A DNA stretch of 64,000 nucleotides from Mesorhizobium sp. SARCC-RB16n (GCF_008520305.1 NZ_ML703256.1:244815-308814), one strand, 5' to 3'; counted from the first letter of the stretch, positions 1 to 8,778 are shown. The notes: generated from the letters alone by a model not told the origin. Program-made: numbers and translations.

Positions 1-735
1 CGCGACATGGAGTACAAGCGCTACGGCCATGCCGGCCGGCCCGTCGTGGTGTTCCCGACCTCGCAGGGGCGGTTCTATCAGTTCGAGGATTCCGGTGGGG
101 TGGGGGCGCTCGCAGAGTTCATCGACACCGGCCGCATCCAGTTGTTCACCGTCGACGGCATCGATTCGGAATCCTTCTTCGCCAGGCATGTCGATGCCGC
201 GCATCGTATCGCCCGGCACGAGGCCTATTTCCGCTATGTGCGAGAGGAGGCGCTGCCGGAATTTCTGGAAACCGCCGCGCAAGCCAATGGCGGACGGCGG
301 CTGAAGCCGCTGTTTTCAGGCTGTTCGATGGGCGGCTACCATTCCTCGAACTTCGTCTTCCGTTTTCCCGAACTCGCTAGTGGCGTCATCTCGCTGTCGG
401 GGGTCTATTCGGCGCGCGATTTCTTCGGCAAGGCGCTCGACGGCGACATCTTCTACAACTCGCCGCTCGATTATCTGCCAGGGATCGTCGACCCGAAACT
501 GCTGGCGCGGCTGAAGACGCTGAGGCTGATCTTCTGCTGCGGGCAGGGCGCCTGGGAGGAGCGCATGCTGGTCGAGACGCGTCAGCTGGAACAGATCCTG
601 CGCGACAAGTCCATTACCGCCTGGGTCGACTATTGGGGCGGCGACGTCAGCCATGACTGGCCGTGGTGGCACAAGCAACTGGTCTATTTCTTCGGCCGCT
701 GGCTCGATGACGATCTGATGCACAGGCTGGACTAA
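1..735 (+). CDS. Esterase-family alpha/beta hydrolase, 5' partial
   Basis: Likely an alpha/beta hydrolase of the putative esterase (esterase D-like) family; substrate unknown. The reading frame is open to the window edge (Arg-Asp before the first Met at base 7), so the true start probably lies upstream. The nucleophile elbow Gly-Cys-Ser-Met-Gly-Gly is visible, with the serine about residue 107 counted from that Met. A His-Asp pair near the C-terminus (motif DVSHDWPWW) would complete a triad. No signal peptide can be judged because the N-terminus is missing. It ends just before two palindromic repeats that separate it from the convergent transporter gene. Confidence 0.8.
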   Translation, partial: RDMEYKRYGHAGRPVVVFPTSQGRFYQFEDSGGVGALAEFIDTGRIQLFTVDGIDSESFFARHVDAAHRIARHEAYFRYVREEALPEFLETAAQANGGRRLKPLFSGCSMGGYHSSNFVFRFPELASGVISLSGVYSARDFFGKALDGDIFYNSPLDYLPGIVDPKLLARLKTLRLIFCCGQGAWEERMLVETRQLEQILRDKSITAWVDYWGGDVSHDWPWWHKQLVYFFGRWLDDDLMHRLD

Positions 736-780
736 TGCATGTCGCCCGGAAGTGTCCTCGGTTCGGGATCATGACATGCA
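736..780. repeat. Intergenic palindromic repeat
   Basis: Outer arms TGCATGTC (736-743) and GACATGCA (773-780) are perfect reverse complements around a partly paired centre. It sits right behind the esterase stop. Similar short palindromes recur between genes in this window and in rhizobial genomes generally. It may also act as a terminator. Confidence 0.6.
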
Positions 781-790
781 TAAAATCAGA

Positions 791-840
791 AGCTTACAGC
801 AGGTCGGGCGAATCCTGTTCGCCGCGACATGCTGTAAGCT
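791..840. repeat. Second palindromic repeat, hairpin between convergent genes
   Basis: Eleven-base arms AGCTTACAGCA (791-801) and TGCTGTAAGCT (830-840) are perfectly complementary. The interior is also nearly self-complementary apart from one bulge, so the whole 50 bases can fold as one hairpin. There is no T-run on either side. Its position between the converging esterase and exporter genes fits a bidirectional stop or a REP-like repeat. Confidence 0.6.
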
Positions 841-876
841 GCATTGATATCCAGCTGGCCTGCAAATGGCTGATGC

Positions 877-2412
877 CTACCCTTCCTGGCAGGCCGGCAG
901 CGGGACGACCTCGTGTTCCGCCACCGATCCGCGACGCAGGCCGAGGAACACGACGAGGGCGGTGACAATGGTGATTGCCGCCAGCACGATCAGCAGCCTG
1001 TCGAACGCCGTTTCGTAGGCCTCGACCAGAACGGCGGCGCTGCCCGCCGGCAAATGTTGGGCGGTTCCATCGACATTGCCGGTCACCAGCAATTGCGCCG
1101 CGGCGGCCGCATTGCTGGAAGATGCCGCGCCTCGAGCGGCGAGCTGCGCGGCGGTGAAGCCTGACAGGGTCGCCATGACTATGGCCAGCGCCACACCCTC
1201 GCAAGCGACACGGGTGGTGTTGAAGATGCCGACCGCCATGCCGGCGCGCTCCGTCGGCACGACGCTGACGGCGAGCCCATCCATCAATCCCCAGGGCAAG
1301 GCGATGCCGACACCGATCAGGATCAGCGGCGCGACCAGCGCGGCGTCGACCGCTGGCGTCAGGCTCAGCCAGACCAAACCGGCTGCCGCGACGAGCAGGC
1401 CGACGCCGCAGATCGTGGCAGGCGCGATCCAGCGCGCCAACTGGCCGGCGAGCAGGGGCAGGACCAGCAACGGTCCCGAGAGGCAGATCATCAATTGCCC
1501 GGCCTTGATCTCGCTCATCTCTTCGATGCCGATGAAGCGGATTGGCAAAAGCACAAGCAGGACGACGAAGCCATAGGCGGGTGCCGCCGCCAGGAACTGC
1601 ACGCCGACGAAGCGCGGATAGCGAAACAGGGTGAGATCCAGCATCGGCCGGCGCACGCGCCGCTCGACGATGACAAACAGGACAAAGCAAAGGACGGCAA
1701 CGCCGAGAAGCGTTACCACAAGTGGATCGGCCCAGCCGTTCTGCGGCGCCTGCAGCACGCCATAGGTCAGCGAGGCCAGCGCGACGGTGAACGTGCCGGC
1801 GCCCGCCCAGTCGAGGCCGGTCGCATCCGGATCACGCGACTCCCTGATGGTGCGCAGGCCCAGTAGAGCGGCTGCAATTGCGAGCGCGGTGACCAGAAGG
1901 AAGATCGACCGCCAGCCAAAGGCGGAGATGAGCAGGCCGGAGGCGATCGGGCCGAAGGCGAGGCCGACGCCGAAACTGGTGCCGAGAAAGGAGAAGGCGC
2001 GCAGCCGCAGCGGTCCTTCGAATTCCTGGGCAAGTGCCGAGGCGCCGCCGGCGAAGGCCAAGGCACTGCCGAGCCCTTGCGCGGCCCTGAAGATATCGAA
2101 CCAGGCGATGTCGGGCGCCAGCATCGCACCGAGCGAGGCGAGGGTGTAGAGGGCGAGACCGACGAGGAATATCCGCTTGCGGCCATGATTGTCGGCCAGA
2201 GCGCCCGCCGCCATCAGGCTGGCGCCGAAGGTCAGCATGAAAGCGTTGGTCACCCAGTTGAGCGCGATCGGGCTGCCGCCGAGATCGGCCGCGATGCGAG
2301 AGAGCGCGACGGCCGGGCCGGTGAAGGTCAGGGGCATCGTCATGGCGGCAAGGCATACGGACAAGAGCACGAGCCATCTCTCGGCCGGGCCGATGGTGAT
2401 CTTCAAGGTCAT
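877..2412 (-). CDS. MFS drug-exporter-type transporter (DHA2-like, about 14 TM)
   Basis: A 511-residue major facilitator with many hydrophobic segments, the length of the 14-helix DHA2 (EmrB/QacA) group of proton-driven exporters. The motif A region GALADNHGRKRIF follows helix 2, and the motif C-like GTSFGVGLAFGPIASG lies in helix 5. The ATG at 2412 has a weak upstream GGA. It is transcribed away from the LysR gene at 2561, the classic arrangement of an efflux gene with its regulator, so inducible efflux of an unknown compound is inferred. Confidence 0.85.
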   Translation of the reverse strand: MTLKITIGPAERWLVLLSVCLAAMTMPLTFTGPAVALSRIAADLGGSPIALNWVTNAFMLTFGASLMAAGALADNHGRKRIFLVGLALYTLASLGAMLAPDIAWFDIFRAAQGLGSALAFAGGASALAQEFEGPLRLRAFSFLGTSFGVGLAFGPIASGLLISAFGWRSIFLLVTALAIAAALLGLRTIRESRDPDATGLDWAGAGTFTVALASLTYGVLQAPQNGWADPLVVTLLGVAVLCFVLFVIVERRVRRPMLDLTLFRYPRFVGVQFLAAAPAYGFVVLLVLLPIRFIGIEEMSEIKAGQLMICLSGPLLVLPLLAGQLARWIAPATICGVGLLVAAAGLVWLSLTPAVDAALVAPLILIGVGIALPWGLMDGLAVSVVPTERAGMAVGIFNTTRVACEGVALAIVMATLSGFTAAQLAARGAASSSNAAAAAQLLVTGNVDGTAQHLPAGSAAVLVEAYETAFDRLLIVLAAITIVTALVVFLGLRRGSVAEHEVVPLPACQEG

Positions 2413-2472
2413 GGATTTTCCTATCTGGGCAGTTTGGGCCGGCGTGCCGCGCTATCGCGGCGCCCGGTCATA

Positions 2473-2490
2473 CGGACCAAGATAGGTCCG
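2473..2490. promoter_or_regulatory. Candidate LysR operator palindrome
   Basis: CGGACC and GGTCCG form perfect six-base arms separated by six bases in the divergent intergenic region (2413-2560). The AT-rich stretch that follows (about 2503-2530) probably carries promoter elements. Binding by the neighbouring LysR protein is inferred from position only. Confidence 0.4.
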
Positions 2491-2560
2491 CGACGGCTCC
2501 GGAAAAATAGTATTAAATATCTGGACATAACGGACTAAAACGCTCGAATGGAGCAGTTTG

Positions 2561-3445
2561 ATGGATCGCCTCAACGGCCTTCTGGCCTTCGCCCGCACCG
2601 CCGAATTCGGCAGCTTCGTCGCCGCCGGCCGGGCGCTCGGCATCTCCGCTTCCGCGGTCGGCAAAAGCGTCGCGCGGCTCGAACAGGAGCTCGGCGTGCG
2701 GCTGCTGCAGCGCTCCACGCGGCGGATCGGCCTGACGGAGGAGGGCAAGCTGTTCAACGAGCGCGTGCGGCGTATCCTCGATGACATCGACGATGCCGAG
2801 GCGATGCTGTCGCGGACACGGGAGACGCCGCGTGGGCGGCTGCGCGTCTCGACCCCGATCGTCACCTATCACCTCTTGCTGCCGGTGCTGTCGGAGTTCA
2901 TGACGCGCTATCCCGAGATCGAGCTCGATATCGATTTCAACGACCGGATCGTCGACGTCATCGAGGAAGGCATCGACGTCGCGATCCGCAGTGGCGAGCT
3001 GCCCGATTCACGATTGGTGTCCAGACCCATTGCGCCCTTTCGCATGCTGCTGTGCGCGGCGTCTTCCTATCTCGAGCGCCATGGCATACCCGGTGCGCCA
3101 GCGGATCTCATCAGGCATTTCGGCATAAACTTCCGCTATCTCAACAGCGGCAGGCTGCTGGACTGGCCATTCATTACCGGAAGCGCCCAGCCGCAGATCC
3201 GTTCGATGCTGACCTGCAACAACATGGAAGCCTTGAAGGGCGCCACGATCGCCGGTCTCGGCATAAGCTGCATGCCCGATTTCCTGGTGCGCGAGGCGCT
3301 ACGCGAAGGAAAATTGCGCACGGTGCTCGACGAGCATGTCGACGGCCGCGGCCAGTTCCGGATGCTGTGGCCCTCCAATCGCCATCTGTCGCCAAAGGTG
3401 CGCGTTTTCGTCGATTTCCTTCCTGAACGCCTTGCGGCACGGTAG
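2561..3445 (+). CDS. LysR-family transcriptional regulator
   Basis: A 294-residue LysR-type regulator, normal length for the family. The N-terminal winged helix-turn-helix covers roughly residues 1-60, with FVAAGRALGISASAVGKSVA as helix-turn-helix core. The rest is a type 2 periplasmic-binding-like effector domain. I chose the ATG at 2561; a TTG immediately in front is in frame but less likely. It is divergent from the DHA2 exporter and probably controls it and itself; the effector is unknown. Confidence 0.9.
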   Translation: MDRLNGLLAFARTAEFGSFVAAGRALGISASAVGKSVARLEQELGVRLLQRSTRRIGLTEEGKLFNERVRRILDDIDDAEAMLSRTRETPRGRLRVSTPIVTYHLLLPVLSEFMTRYPEIELDIDFNDRIVDVIEEGIDVAIRSGELPDSRLVSRPIAPFRMLLCAASSYLERHGIPGAPADLIRHFGINFRYLNSGRLLDWPFITGSAQPQIRSMLTCNNMEALKGATIAGLGISCMPDFLVREALREGKLRTVLDEHVDGRGQFRMLWPSNRHLSPKVRVFVDFLPERLAAR

Positions 3446-3540
3446 GGCCAGCCAGGCACGCCCTCCGGCCGGATCGGTGTCACGGCCTCCGGCCAGCCAG
3501 GGGTCACGGACTTGCGATTTCCAGATGTGAAGATAAGCTT

Positions 3541-3555
3541 TGAAGTTTAACTTCA
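3541..3555. promoter_or_regulatory. Candidate MarR operator
   Basis: TGAAGTT-T-AACTTCA is a perfect seven-base inverted repeat with a one-base centre, ending 10 bases before the MarR start codon. MarR proteins usually bind such 13-20 bp palindromes and repress their own operons. Autoregulation is inferred from position. Confidence 0.55.
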
Positions 3556-3565
3556 TATCTGCCAT

Positions 3566-4036
3566 ATGGTTTCCATGAAAGACCAGTTGGTTCCGCGGAA
3601 CGACCCCCAAGCCGCACGAGCGCTGGCTCTGGCTGCCGAGCTTCGGGTTGTCGCCGGCAGGCTCATCCGGCGCCTGCGTGAACAGGCGGATGCCGGCGAC
3701 CTGACCCCGTCGCAGAAATCGGTGCTGCTGCATCTGGAACGTGAAGGCCCGGCAACGGTCACGGTGCTGGCGCGCGCCCAGAACATGCGCCCGCAATCCA
3801 TGGGCGCCATCGTCTCGGCGCTGGAAGCGGCTGGTCTGGTGAATGGAGCACCCGATCCGGACGACGGCCGGCAAACCATGCTGTCGCTCACCGCAGCCTG
3901 CCGGGAGATGATCGCGACAGGGCGCGCCGCCCGACAGGACTGGTTGTTCCGTGCCATCCAGGCCAGCCTTGATCCGAAGGAGCAGGAGCGACTGGCTGAG
4001 GCCGTCGAATTGCTGAAGCGACTCGCCGATTCCTGA
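3566..4036 (+). CDS. MarR-family transcriptional regulator
   Basis: A 156-residue protein with the winged-helix fold of MarR repressors. The DNA-reading part spans about residues 45-110 (LTPSQKSVLLHLEREGPATV, then the wing with DPDDGRQTMLSLT). A second in-frame ATG nine bases downstream (MKDQ) is possible, and neither has a good ribosome site. It is the first gene of a rightward unit with the isochorismatase-like gene, a small membrane protein and an MFS exporter, and probably represses that unit through the palindrome at 3541-3555. Confidence 0.88.
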   Translation: MVSMKDQLVPRNDPQAARALALAAELRVVAGRLIRRLREQADAGDLTPSQKSVLLHLEREGPATVTVLARAQNMRPQSMGAIVSALEAAGLVNGAPDPDDGRQTMLSLTAACREMIATGRAARQDWLFRAIQASLDPKEQERLAEAVELLKRLADS

Positions 4037-4084
4037 ACGTCGTTTCTTGTCCGCGAGCCATTCCAAATCTCGAAAGGAAGCATC

Positions 4085-4648
4085 ATGGCAGTGACCATGC
4101 TCGATCAAAGAACGGCGCTCGTCGTCATCGACCTGCAGAAAGGCATCGTTTCCTTGCCCACGGCCCATCCTGCCGGCGAGGTCGTGAAACAGGCCGCAAT
4201 CCTGGCGGAGGCATTCCGCGACCATGGCCTGCCGGTCGTGCTCGTCAATGTCGACGGGCTGCCGCCCGGCCGAACGGAACAGCCCTCCCGTGTCAGGGAA
4301 TTTCCCGCCGGCTGGACCGATTTCGTCGACGAGCTGCAGCCAAGGCCGCAAGATCACATCGTGACGAAGCGAACAGCCGGCGCCTTCGTCAATACCGATC
4401 TCGAAACCCATCTTAAGAGCGTGGGCGTCACCCACGTGGTGATCGCCGGCGTCGCCACCAGCATGGGCGTAGAAGCGACCGCGCGCCATGCCCGCGATCT
4501 CGGCTTCAACGTCACGCTCGCCCTCGACGCCATGACCGACACGAAACTCGATGCCCACACCAACAGCCTGGCGCATGTCTTCCCGAGGCTGGGCGAAACC
4601 GGCACGACACGGGAGATCATCGATCTGCTCGACAAGAGGAGTGCCTGA
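4085..4648 (+). CDS. Isochorismatase-like hydrolase lacking the active-site cysteine
   Basis: A 187-residue isochorismatase-superfamily protein. The aspartate in ALVVIDLQKG and the lysine in TKRTAGAF are present. At the place where cysteine hydrolases carry the nucleophile this protein reads GVATSMGVEATARHA, with Gly instead of Cys. This resembles the YecD-like branch and the true isochorismatases, so amide hydrolysis by a Cys mechanism is unlikely. A strong AAGGAAG site precedes the ATG. It sits between the MarR gene and a membrane protein in one operon; the substrate is unknown. Confidence 0.8.
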   Translation: MAVTMLDQRTALVVIDLQKGIVSLPTAHPAGEVVKQAAILAEAFRDHGLPVVLVNVDGLPPGRTEQPSRVREFPAGWTDFVDELQPRPQDHIVTKRTAGAFVNTDLETHLKSVGVTHVVIAGVATSMGVEATARHARDLGFNVTLALDAMTDTKLDAHTNSLAHVFPRLGETGTTREIIDLLDKRSA

Positions 4649-4650
4649 CG

Positions 4651-4980
4651 ATGCAATGGATCGACTATGCGTCCTATCTGTTTGGCGGCGCAGTGCTGAC
4701 CAATGCCGTGCCGCATTTCGTCAGCGGCGTCATGGGGCGGCCTTTTCAAAGCCCCTTCGCAAAGCCGCGCGGCCAGGGACAATCCTCCTCGACCGTGAAC
4801 GTGCTGTGGGGATTTCTGAACCTGGCAATCGGCTATCTCCTGGTGCTCCGCGTCGGCGACTTCGACCTGCGCTCCACGGCTGATGTCGTCGCGCTGGGGC
4901 TGGGTGCTCTCCTGATCGGACTGTTCACGGCGCGCCACTTCGGCCGCTTCAACGGCGGCAATTCTCCGGCCGACGGATGA
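4651..4980 (+). CDS. Small membrane protein of unknown function
   Basis: A 109-residue protein with about three hydrophobic segments (near residues 5-25, 48-68 and 75-95) and a polar tail. It starts two bases after the preceding stop with GAGGAG upstream, and its own stop overlaps the start of the MFS gene. The tight coupling suggests it works with the adjacent exporter. I do not recognise the family. Confidence 0.75.
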   Translation: MQWIDYASYLFGGAVLTNAVPHFVSGVMGRPFQSPFAKPRGQGQSSSTVNVLWGFLNLAIGYLLVLRVGDFDLRSTADVVALGLGALLIGLFTARHFGRFNGGNSPADG

Positions 4981-6254
4981 GCGGCCCGGCGAAAGGCACC
5001 TTCCGCTCGCTGGCCAATTTCAACTACCGGATCTGGGCTGTCGGCGCGATCGTGTCCAATGTCGGAACATGGATGCAGCGCACCGCGCAGGACTGGGTGG
5101 TGCTGACCCAACTGACCCATAACAACGCGACCGCCATGGGCGTGGTGATGGCGTTGCAGTTCGCGCCGCAAATCCTGCTGCTGCCATGGACCGGTTTTGC
5201 CGCCGACCATCTCGACCGGCGCAAGCTGCTGTTGGCCACGCAGGGCGCCATGGGCTTGCTCGCACTCGGCCTTGGCCTCCTCACCGTCGCCGGGCTCGTG
5301 CAATTGTGGCACGTCTACGTGTTCGCCTTCCTGCTTGGTTGCACGACCGCGTTCGACGCGCCGGCGCGGCAGACATTCGTCTCGGATCTGGTCGGCGAGG
5401 CCGACCTGTCGAACGCCGTGGCGCTCAACTCCACCTCATTCAATGTCGCGCGGATGATCGGCCCGGCCGTCGCCGGCGCCCTTATCGCTTCCGTCGGCTC
5501 CGGCTGGGTTTTCCTGATCAACGCTGCGTCATTTGCAGCCGTCCTTGCCTCGCTTGGCCTTCTGCGTCCCGGCGAGCTCCACAAGGACAGGGCGCGGCGC
5601 AGTGGCGGCGGCCTTGCCGATGGGTTCGCCTATGTATGGAAGCGTCCCGATCTCAAAACCATCCTGATGATGCTTCTCCTGATCGGCACGTTCGGGCTCA
5701 ATTTTCCGATCTTCATCTCGACCATGTCGGTCTCCGTCTTTCACGCGGGCGCCGGCGAATACGGGTTGTTGACATCAACCATGGCGATCGGATCGGTCAT
5801 CGGCGCGCTGTTGGCCGCCCGGCGCGAACAACCCCGCCTGGCTTTCCTCCTTGCCGGCGCCGCGATACTTGGCCTCGGCTTCGGCCTGGCCGCGATCACG
5901 CCCAACTATTGGCTGTTCGGCCTCGCGCTTGTGGTTATCGGCGTCTCGGCCCAGACGATGACGACTTCGACCATCAGCCTTGTGCAGCTCTCCACCGAAC
6001 CGGCCATGCGCGGGCGCGTGATGGCGATCCTGCTGGCCGTGACGCTGGGCGGCACGGCGCTCGGCGCGCCGGTGGTCGGTTGGGTGGCCGACGATGTTGG
6101 CCCACGTTGGGCGCTCGTCGTGGGCGCTGCCGCCGGATTCGGGGCGGCGGTCGTCGGGGTTTGCTACCTCGCGATCTATCGCCGCCTGCGCGTACGCGTC
6201 GAGGCCGGACGTCTCCGCTTCGACTTCGATGATGGCAAGGCCGGGCAGGCATAG
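4977..6254 (+). CDS. MFS transporter, DHA3 (EntS-like) type
   Basis: A 425-residue, roughly 12-helix major facilitator. The N-terminal helices and the motif FDAPARQTFVSDLVG are characteristic of the MFS_3/EntS branch, which exports siderophores and drugs. The start ATG overlaps the previous stop (ATGA), so translation is probably coupled. It ends the MarR-controlled unit, suggesting that the operon expels a compound sensed by MarR. The substrate is unknown. Confidence 0.85.
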   Translation: MSGPAKGTFRSLANFNYRIWAVGAIVSNVGTWMQRTAQDWVVLTQLTHNNATAMGVVMALQFAPQILLLPWTGFAADHLDRRKLLLATQGAMGLLALGLGLLTVAGLVQLWHVYVFAFLLGCTTAFDAPARQTFVSDLVGEADLSNAVALNSTSFNVARMIGPAVAGALIASVGSGWVFLINAASFAAVLASLGLLRPGELHKDRARRSGGGLADGFAYVWKRPDLKTILMMLLLIGTFGLNFPIFISTMSVSVFHAGAGEYGLLTSTMAIGSVIGALLAARREQPRLAFLLAGAAILGLGFGLAAITPNYWLFGLALVVIGVSAQTMTTSTISLVQLSTEPAMRGRVMAILLAVTLGGTALGAPVVGWVADDVGPRWALVVGAAAGFGAAVVGVCYLAIYRRLRVRVEAGRLRFDFDDGKAGQA

Positions 6255-6345
6255 GCCAGCATGTCCCCCGGATCGGTGCCGGGCGTTCAGTCCATCGTTC
6301 GATCCAACAGCCGGATTGTAAGTCCCCCCGGGGGTGCGGCTTTGC

Positions 6346-7449
6346 CTATTCCCTGATGCTTCTGGCCACCAGCCGGGCGACGCTCGGGCCGACCAGCAGC
6401 ACGACCAGGAAACGCGCCGACTGCAGCGCCATGACGAAGGAGATGTCGACGTTTCGCGCCGCGGCGGCGATGATGGCGACGCTGTCCATACCACCGGGGC
6501 TGGTCGCGAGGTAGGCGGTCAGCGGGTCGACGCCGGCGAGATGGCTGAGGAGGAACGCAAGGCCGCCGCAAAAGGCGATCAGCGCGACGATCGAAGCGAT
6601 GATCTGCGGCAGGGCGCGTGCCGCATGGCGCAGGATCGGCCTGGTGAAGTTCAGGCCAATCGACCAGCCGACCATGGCGTAACTGACCGCCAGCAGCCAT
6701 TGCGGCAATTGCATCGGCACCCCGAGGCCAAGATGGATCACGGTGCCGAAGATGAAGCTGCCAAGGAAGAAGGGCGAGGGCAGCCGGCAAAGCCGGCCCG
6801 CCAGGCCGCCGACGAGTGCCATGCCGATGGTGGCGGCGAAGGGCTGCGGATCGATCGCCGGGAACCAGACGATGGGCGGGACCTCGATGCCCGAGGTGTC
6901 GACCCACATCTTGGCGACAAGGGCTGCCGTCATCGAAACGAAGATGACGCGCAGATACTGCATGAAGGCGACAAGGCGCTGGTCGGCGCCAAAGGCGCCG
7001 GCCATCAGCACCATGGCGGTGGCGGCGCCCGGCGAAGAGCCCCAGACGGCAGTGGTGCCGGGCAGGATGCGCCAGCGGCTGATCAGCCAGCCAAGCAGGC
7101 TGGAGGCCGCGACAGTGGCAATCACCACGCCGAGGAAAAGCGGCCATTCCTTGTAGAACACCGCAAAGATATCGGCCGAGATCGAAGCCGCGACGAGGCA
7201 GCCCACGACAGCCTGGGCGGAGCCGAACAGAAGGCGCGGCACGCGCACGGTGGCGCCATTGGTGCCGGCGATGATGGCTGCCAGCATCGGTCCGATCAGC
7301 AGCGCAGCCGGCAGAGCGGCGAGTTCGAGCGCGCCGGCGAAGAGCGCGGAGATGATCAGCAGGATCAACCATTGCCATGGCTTGCTCAGCCGCACCATGC
7401 GCTCGATGGCGGGCTGTTCAGGAGATGGCTGCTCGGTCTCTGAATCCAT
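6346..7449 (-). CDS. AbrB-family integral membrane protein
   Basis: A 367-residue polytopic protein with about ten hydrophobic segments and two related halves, matching the AbrB duplication family (PF05145), whose members are often mislabelled as ammonia monooxygenase or transcriptional regulators. Repeated Gly-rich segments such as ATSPGGMDSVAII fit that family. Function is unknown; transport is plausible. The ATG at 7449 has no strong ribosome site. It appears to stand alone between convergent and downstream neighbours. Confidence 0.75.
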   Translation of the reverse strand: MDSETEQPSPEQPAIERMVRLSKPWQWLILLIISALFAGALELAALPAALLIGPMLAAIIAGTNGATVRVPRLLFGSAQAVVGCLVAASISADIFAVFYKEWPLFLGVVIATVAASSLLGWLISRWRILPGTTAVWGSSPGAATAMVLMAGAFGADQRLVAFMQYLRVIFVSMTAALVAKMWVDTSGIEVPPIVWFPAIDPQPFAATIGMALVGGLAGRLCRLPSPFFLGSFIFGTVIHLGLGVPMQLPQWLLAVSYAMVGWSIGLNFTRPILRHAARALPQIIASIVALIAFCGGLAFLLSHLAGVDPLTAYLATSPGGMDSVAIIAAAARNVDISFVMALQSARFLVVLLVGPSVARLVARSIRE

Positions 7450-7559
7450 GGTCTGGTCTTAGACCGAGATGTGAAAAATGCGAACCCCAGCGTGGCCGAA
7501 ATGCAGGTTTCCGGCGCCTCGATAAGGTTTCCTGACGGCCGAATTTGCGTGGTTGGGGA

Positions 7560-7868
7560 TCAGCCGGTTTTGGCCTCAGCCAACCCAAAGCCTCCGACGG
7601 GATGCGTTTCCACCTGGAATTCGAAGCCGCCGATGAAGGGCCGCGCCTTGGCGATGGCGGCCTGGACTTCCGGAAGCTGCAAGGAGGCCTTGTGGCTTGC
7701 CTGATCGGTCCACACTTCGGTCACCCAGATCGCATCGGCGTCGGCCGGGTCGGTGGCGATAACATAGCTCAAGCAGCCGGGCAGGGCGCCGGTGCTCTCG
7801 CGCAGCACAGTCATGACAGCGTCGCGCTGGCCGCGCGCCGCCCGCATCTTGCCGATCAGTCCGTACAT
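7560..7868 (-). CDS. Antibiotic biosynthesis monooxygenase (ABM) domain protein
   Basis: A 102-residue single-domain protein of the ABM ferredoxin-like fold (YgiN/LsrG relatives). The pattern of GCLSYVIATDPADADAIWV followed by EVWTDQASHKASL is typical. Such proteins are small cofactor-free monooxygenases or isomerases. GGACGAGGAC precedes the ATG. It lies 55 bases downstream of the SDR gene on the same strand, so the two may be co-transcribed and act on one small metabolite (inferred). Confidence 0.82.
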   Translation of the reverse strand: MYGLIGKMRAARGQRDAVMTVLRESTGALPGCLSYVIATDPADADAIWVTEVWTDQASHKASLQLPEVQAAIAKARPFIGGFEFQVETHPVGGFGLAEAKTG

Positions 7869-7923
7869 GTCCTCGTCCCCTGGGTTGGCGCGAAAGGAGT
7901 GTGTTTAGTATGCCGATCGCCGA

Positions 7924-8709
7924 TCAAGGCATCAACTGGCCGCCATTGACCTCGATCACCTGGCCGGTGATGTAGCCGCTCAACAGGTCGGATGAGAGGA
8001 ACAGGTAGGCGCCGACGCAATCTTGTGCCGTGCCGGCGCGGCCCTGCGGAATGGTGGCGACCATGCCCTTCATCTGCTCGTCGGTCGAATAGCGTTCGTG
8101 GAAGGGGGTGAGGATGGTGCCAGGCGCCACGGCATTGACGCGGATACCGAAGCCGATCAGTTCCTTGGCCATGCCGCGCGTGACATTGGAGACGAAGGCC
8201 TTGGCGGAGCCATAGAGACCGGCGCCGCCACCCGCACCATTGCGCGCGGCGATCGACGAGGTGTTGACGATGAAGCCGCCCTGTTTCTTCAGCCATGGGA
8301 TCGCCTTGCGCGAAGCGGTCAGCACCGAGCGTGCGTTGAGGTCCATCACCGCGTCGTAATGCGTCTCGGTCTGCTCGGCATAGGGCACGCGGCCAAGCAT
8401 GCCACCGGCATTGTTGACGAGCCCATCGAGGCGGCCGAAATGTCGCGCGCTGTCCTCGACGACGCGTTCGACATCGGCGGGGAGGGAAAAATCACCCTGG
8501 ACGAGGAAGACCTCGCCGCCGCCGTCGCGAATGGTCCGGCCGAGTTTCTCGGCGGCGTCGCGGCTGGAATTATAGTGCAGCGCCACCTTGCATTTCTGCT
8601 CGGCGTAGCCGAGCGCGAGTGCCGCGCCGATGCCGGTCGAGGCGCCGGTGACCAACACCGCCTTGCCGGCGAGATCGGGGATGACAAGACCAAGGGCTGT
8701 CTCTGGCAC
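7924..8709 (-). CDS. Short-chain dehydrogenase/reductase (SDR)
   Basis: A 261-residue classical SDR: nucleotide-binding VTGASTGIGAAL near residues 18-29, an NNAG motif, a catalytic serine region NTSSIAARNG, and the Tyr-x3-Lys pair in YGSAKAFV. It would be an NAD(P)-dependent oxidoreductase of unknown substrate. I placed the start at GTG 8709 because GGAGGA lies six bases before it. A longer in-frame reading from TTG 8766 lacks such a site. It precedes the ABM gene. Confidence 0.88.
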   Translation of the reverse strand: MPETALGLVIPDLAGKAVLVTGASTGIGAALALGYAEQKCKVALHYNSSRDAAEKLGRTIRDGGGEVFLVQGDFSLPADVERVVEDSARHFGRLDGLVNNAGGMLGRVPYAEQTETHYDAVMDLNARSVLTASRKAIPWLKKQGGFIVNTSSIAARNGAGGGAGLYGSAKAFVSNVTRGMAKELIGFGIRVNAVAPGTILTPFHERYSTDEQMKGMVATIPQGRAGTAQDCVGAYLFLSSDLLSGYITGQVIEVNGGQLMP

Positions 8710-8778
8710 TGCTGTTCCTCCGGGGATTTCCGATATCTTGGCGGGTCTTGACACCCTTGCATTCAAGTCAGTGCCGCT

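Noticed and set aside
3299-4576. Leftward frame spanning marR and the isochorismatase-like gene
   Set aside because: It runs antisense to two well-supported genes and crosses the operator palindrome.
6346-7449. Ammonia monooxygenase or DNA-binding AbrB regulator
   Set aside because: The protein is polytopic and has neither copper-enzyme motifs nor a DNA-binding domain; those names are inherited mislabels of the family.
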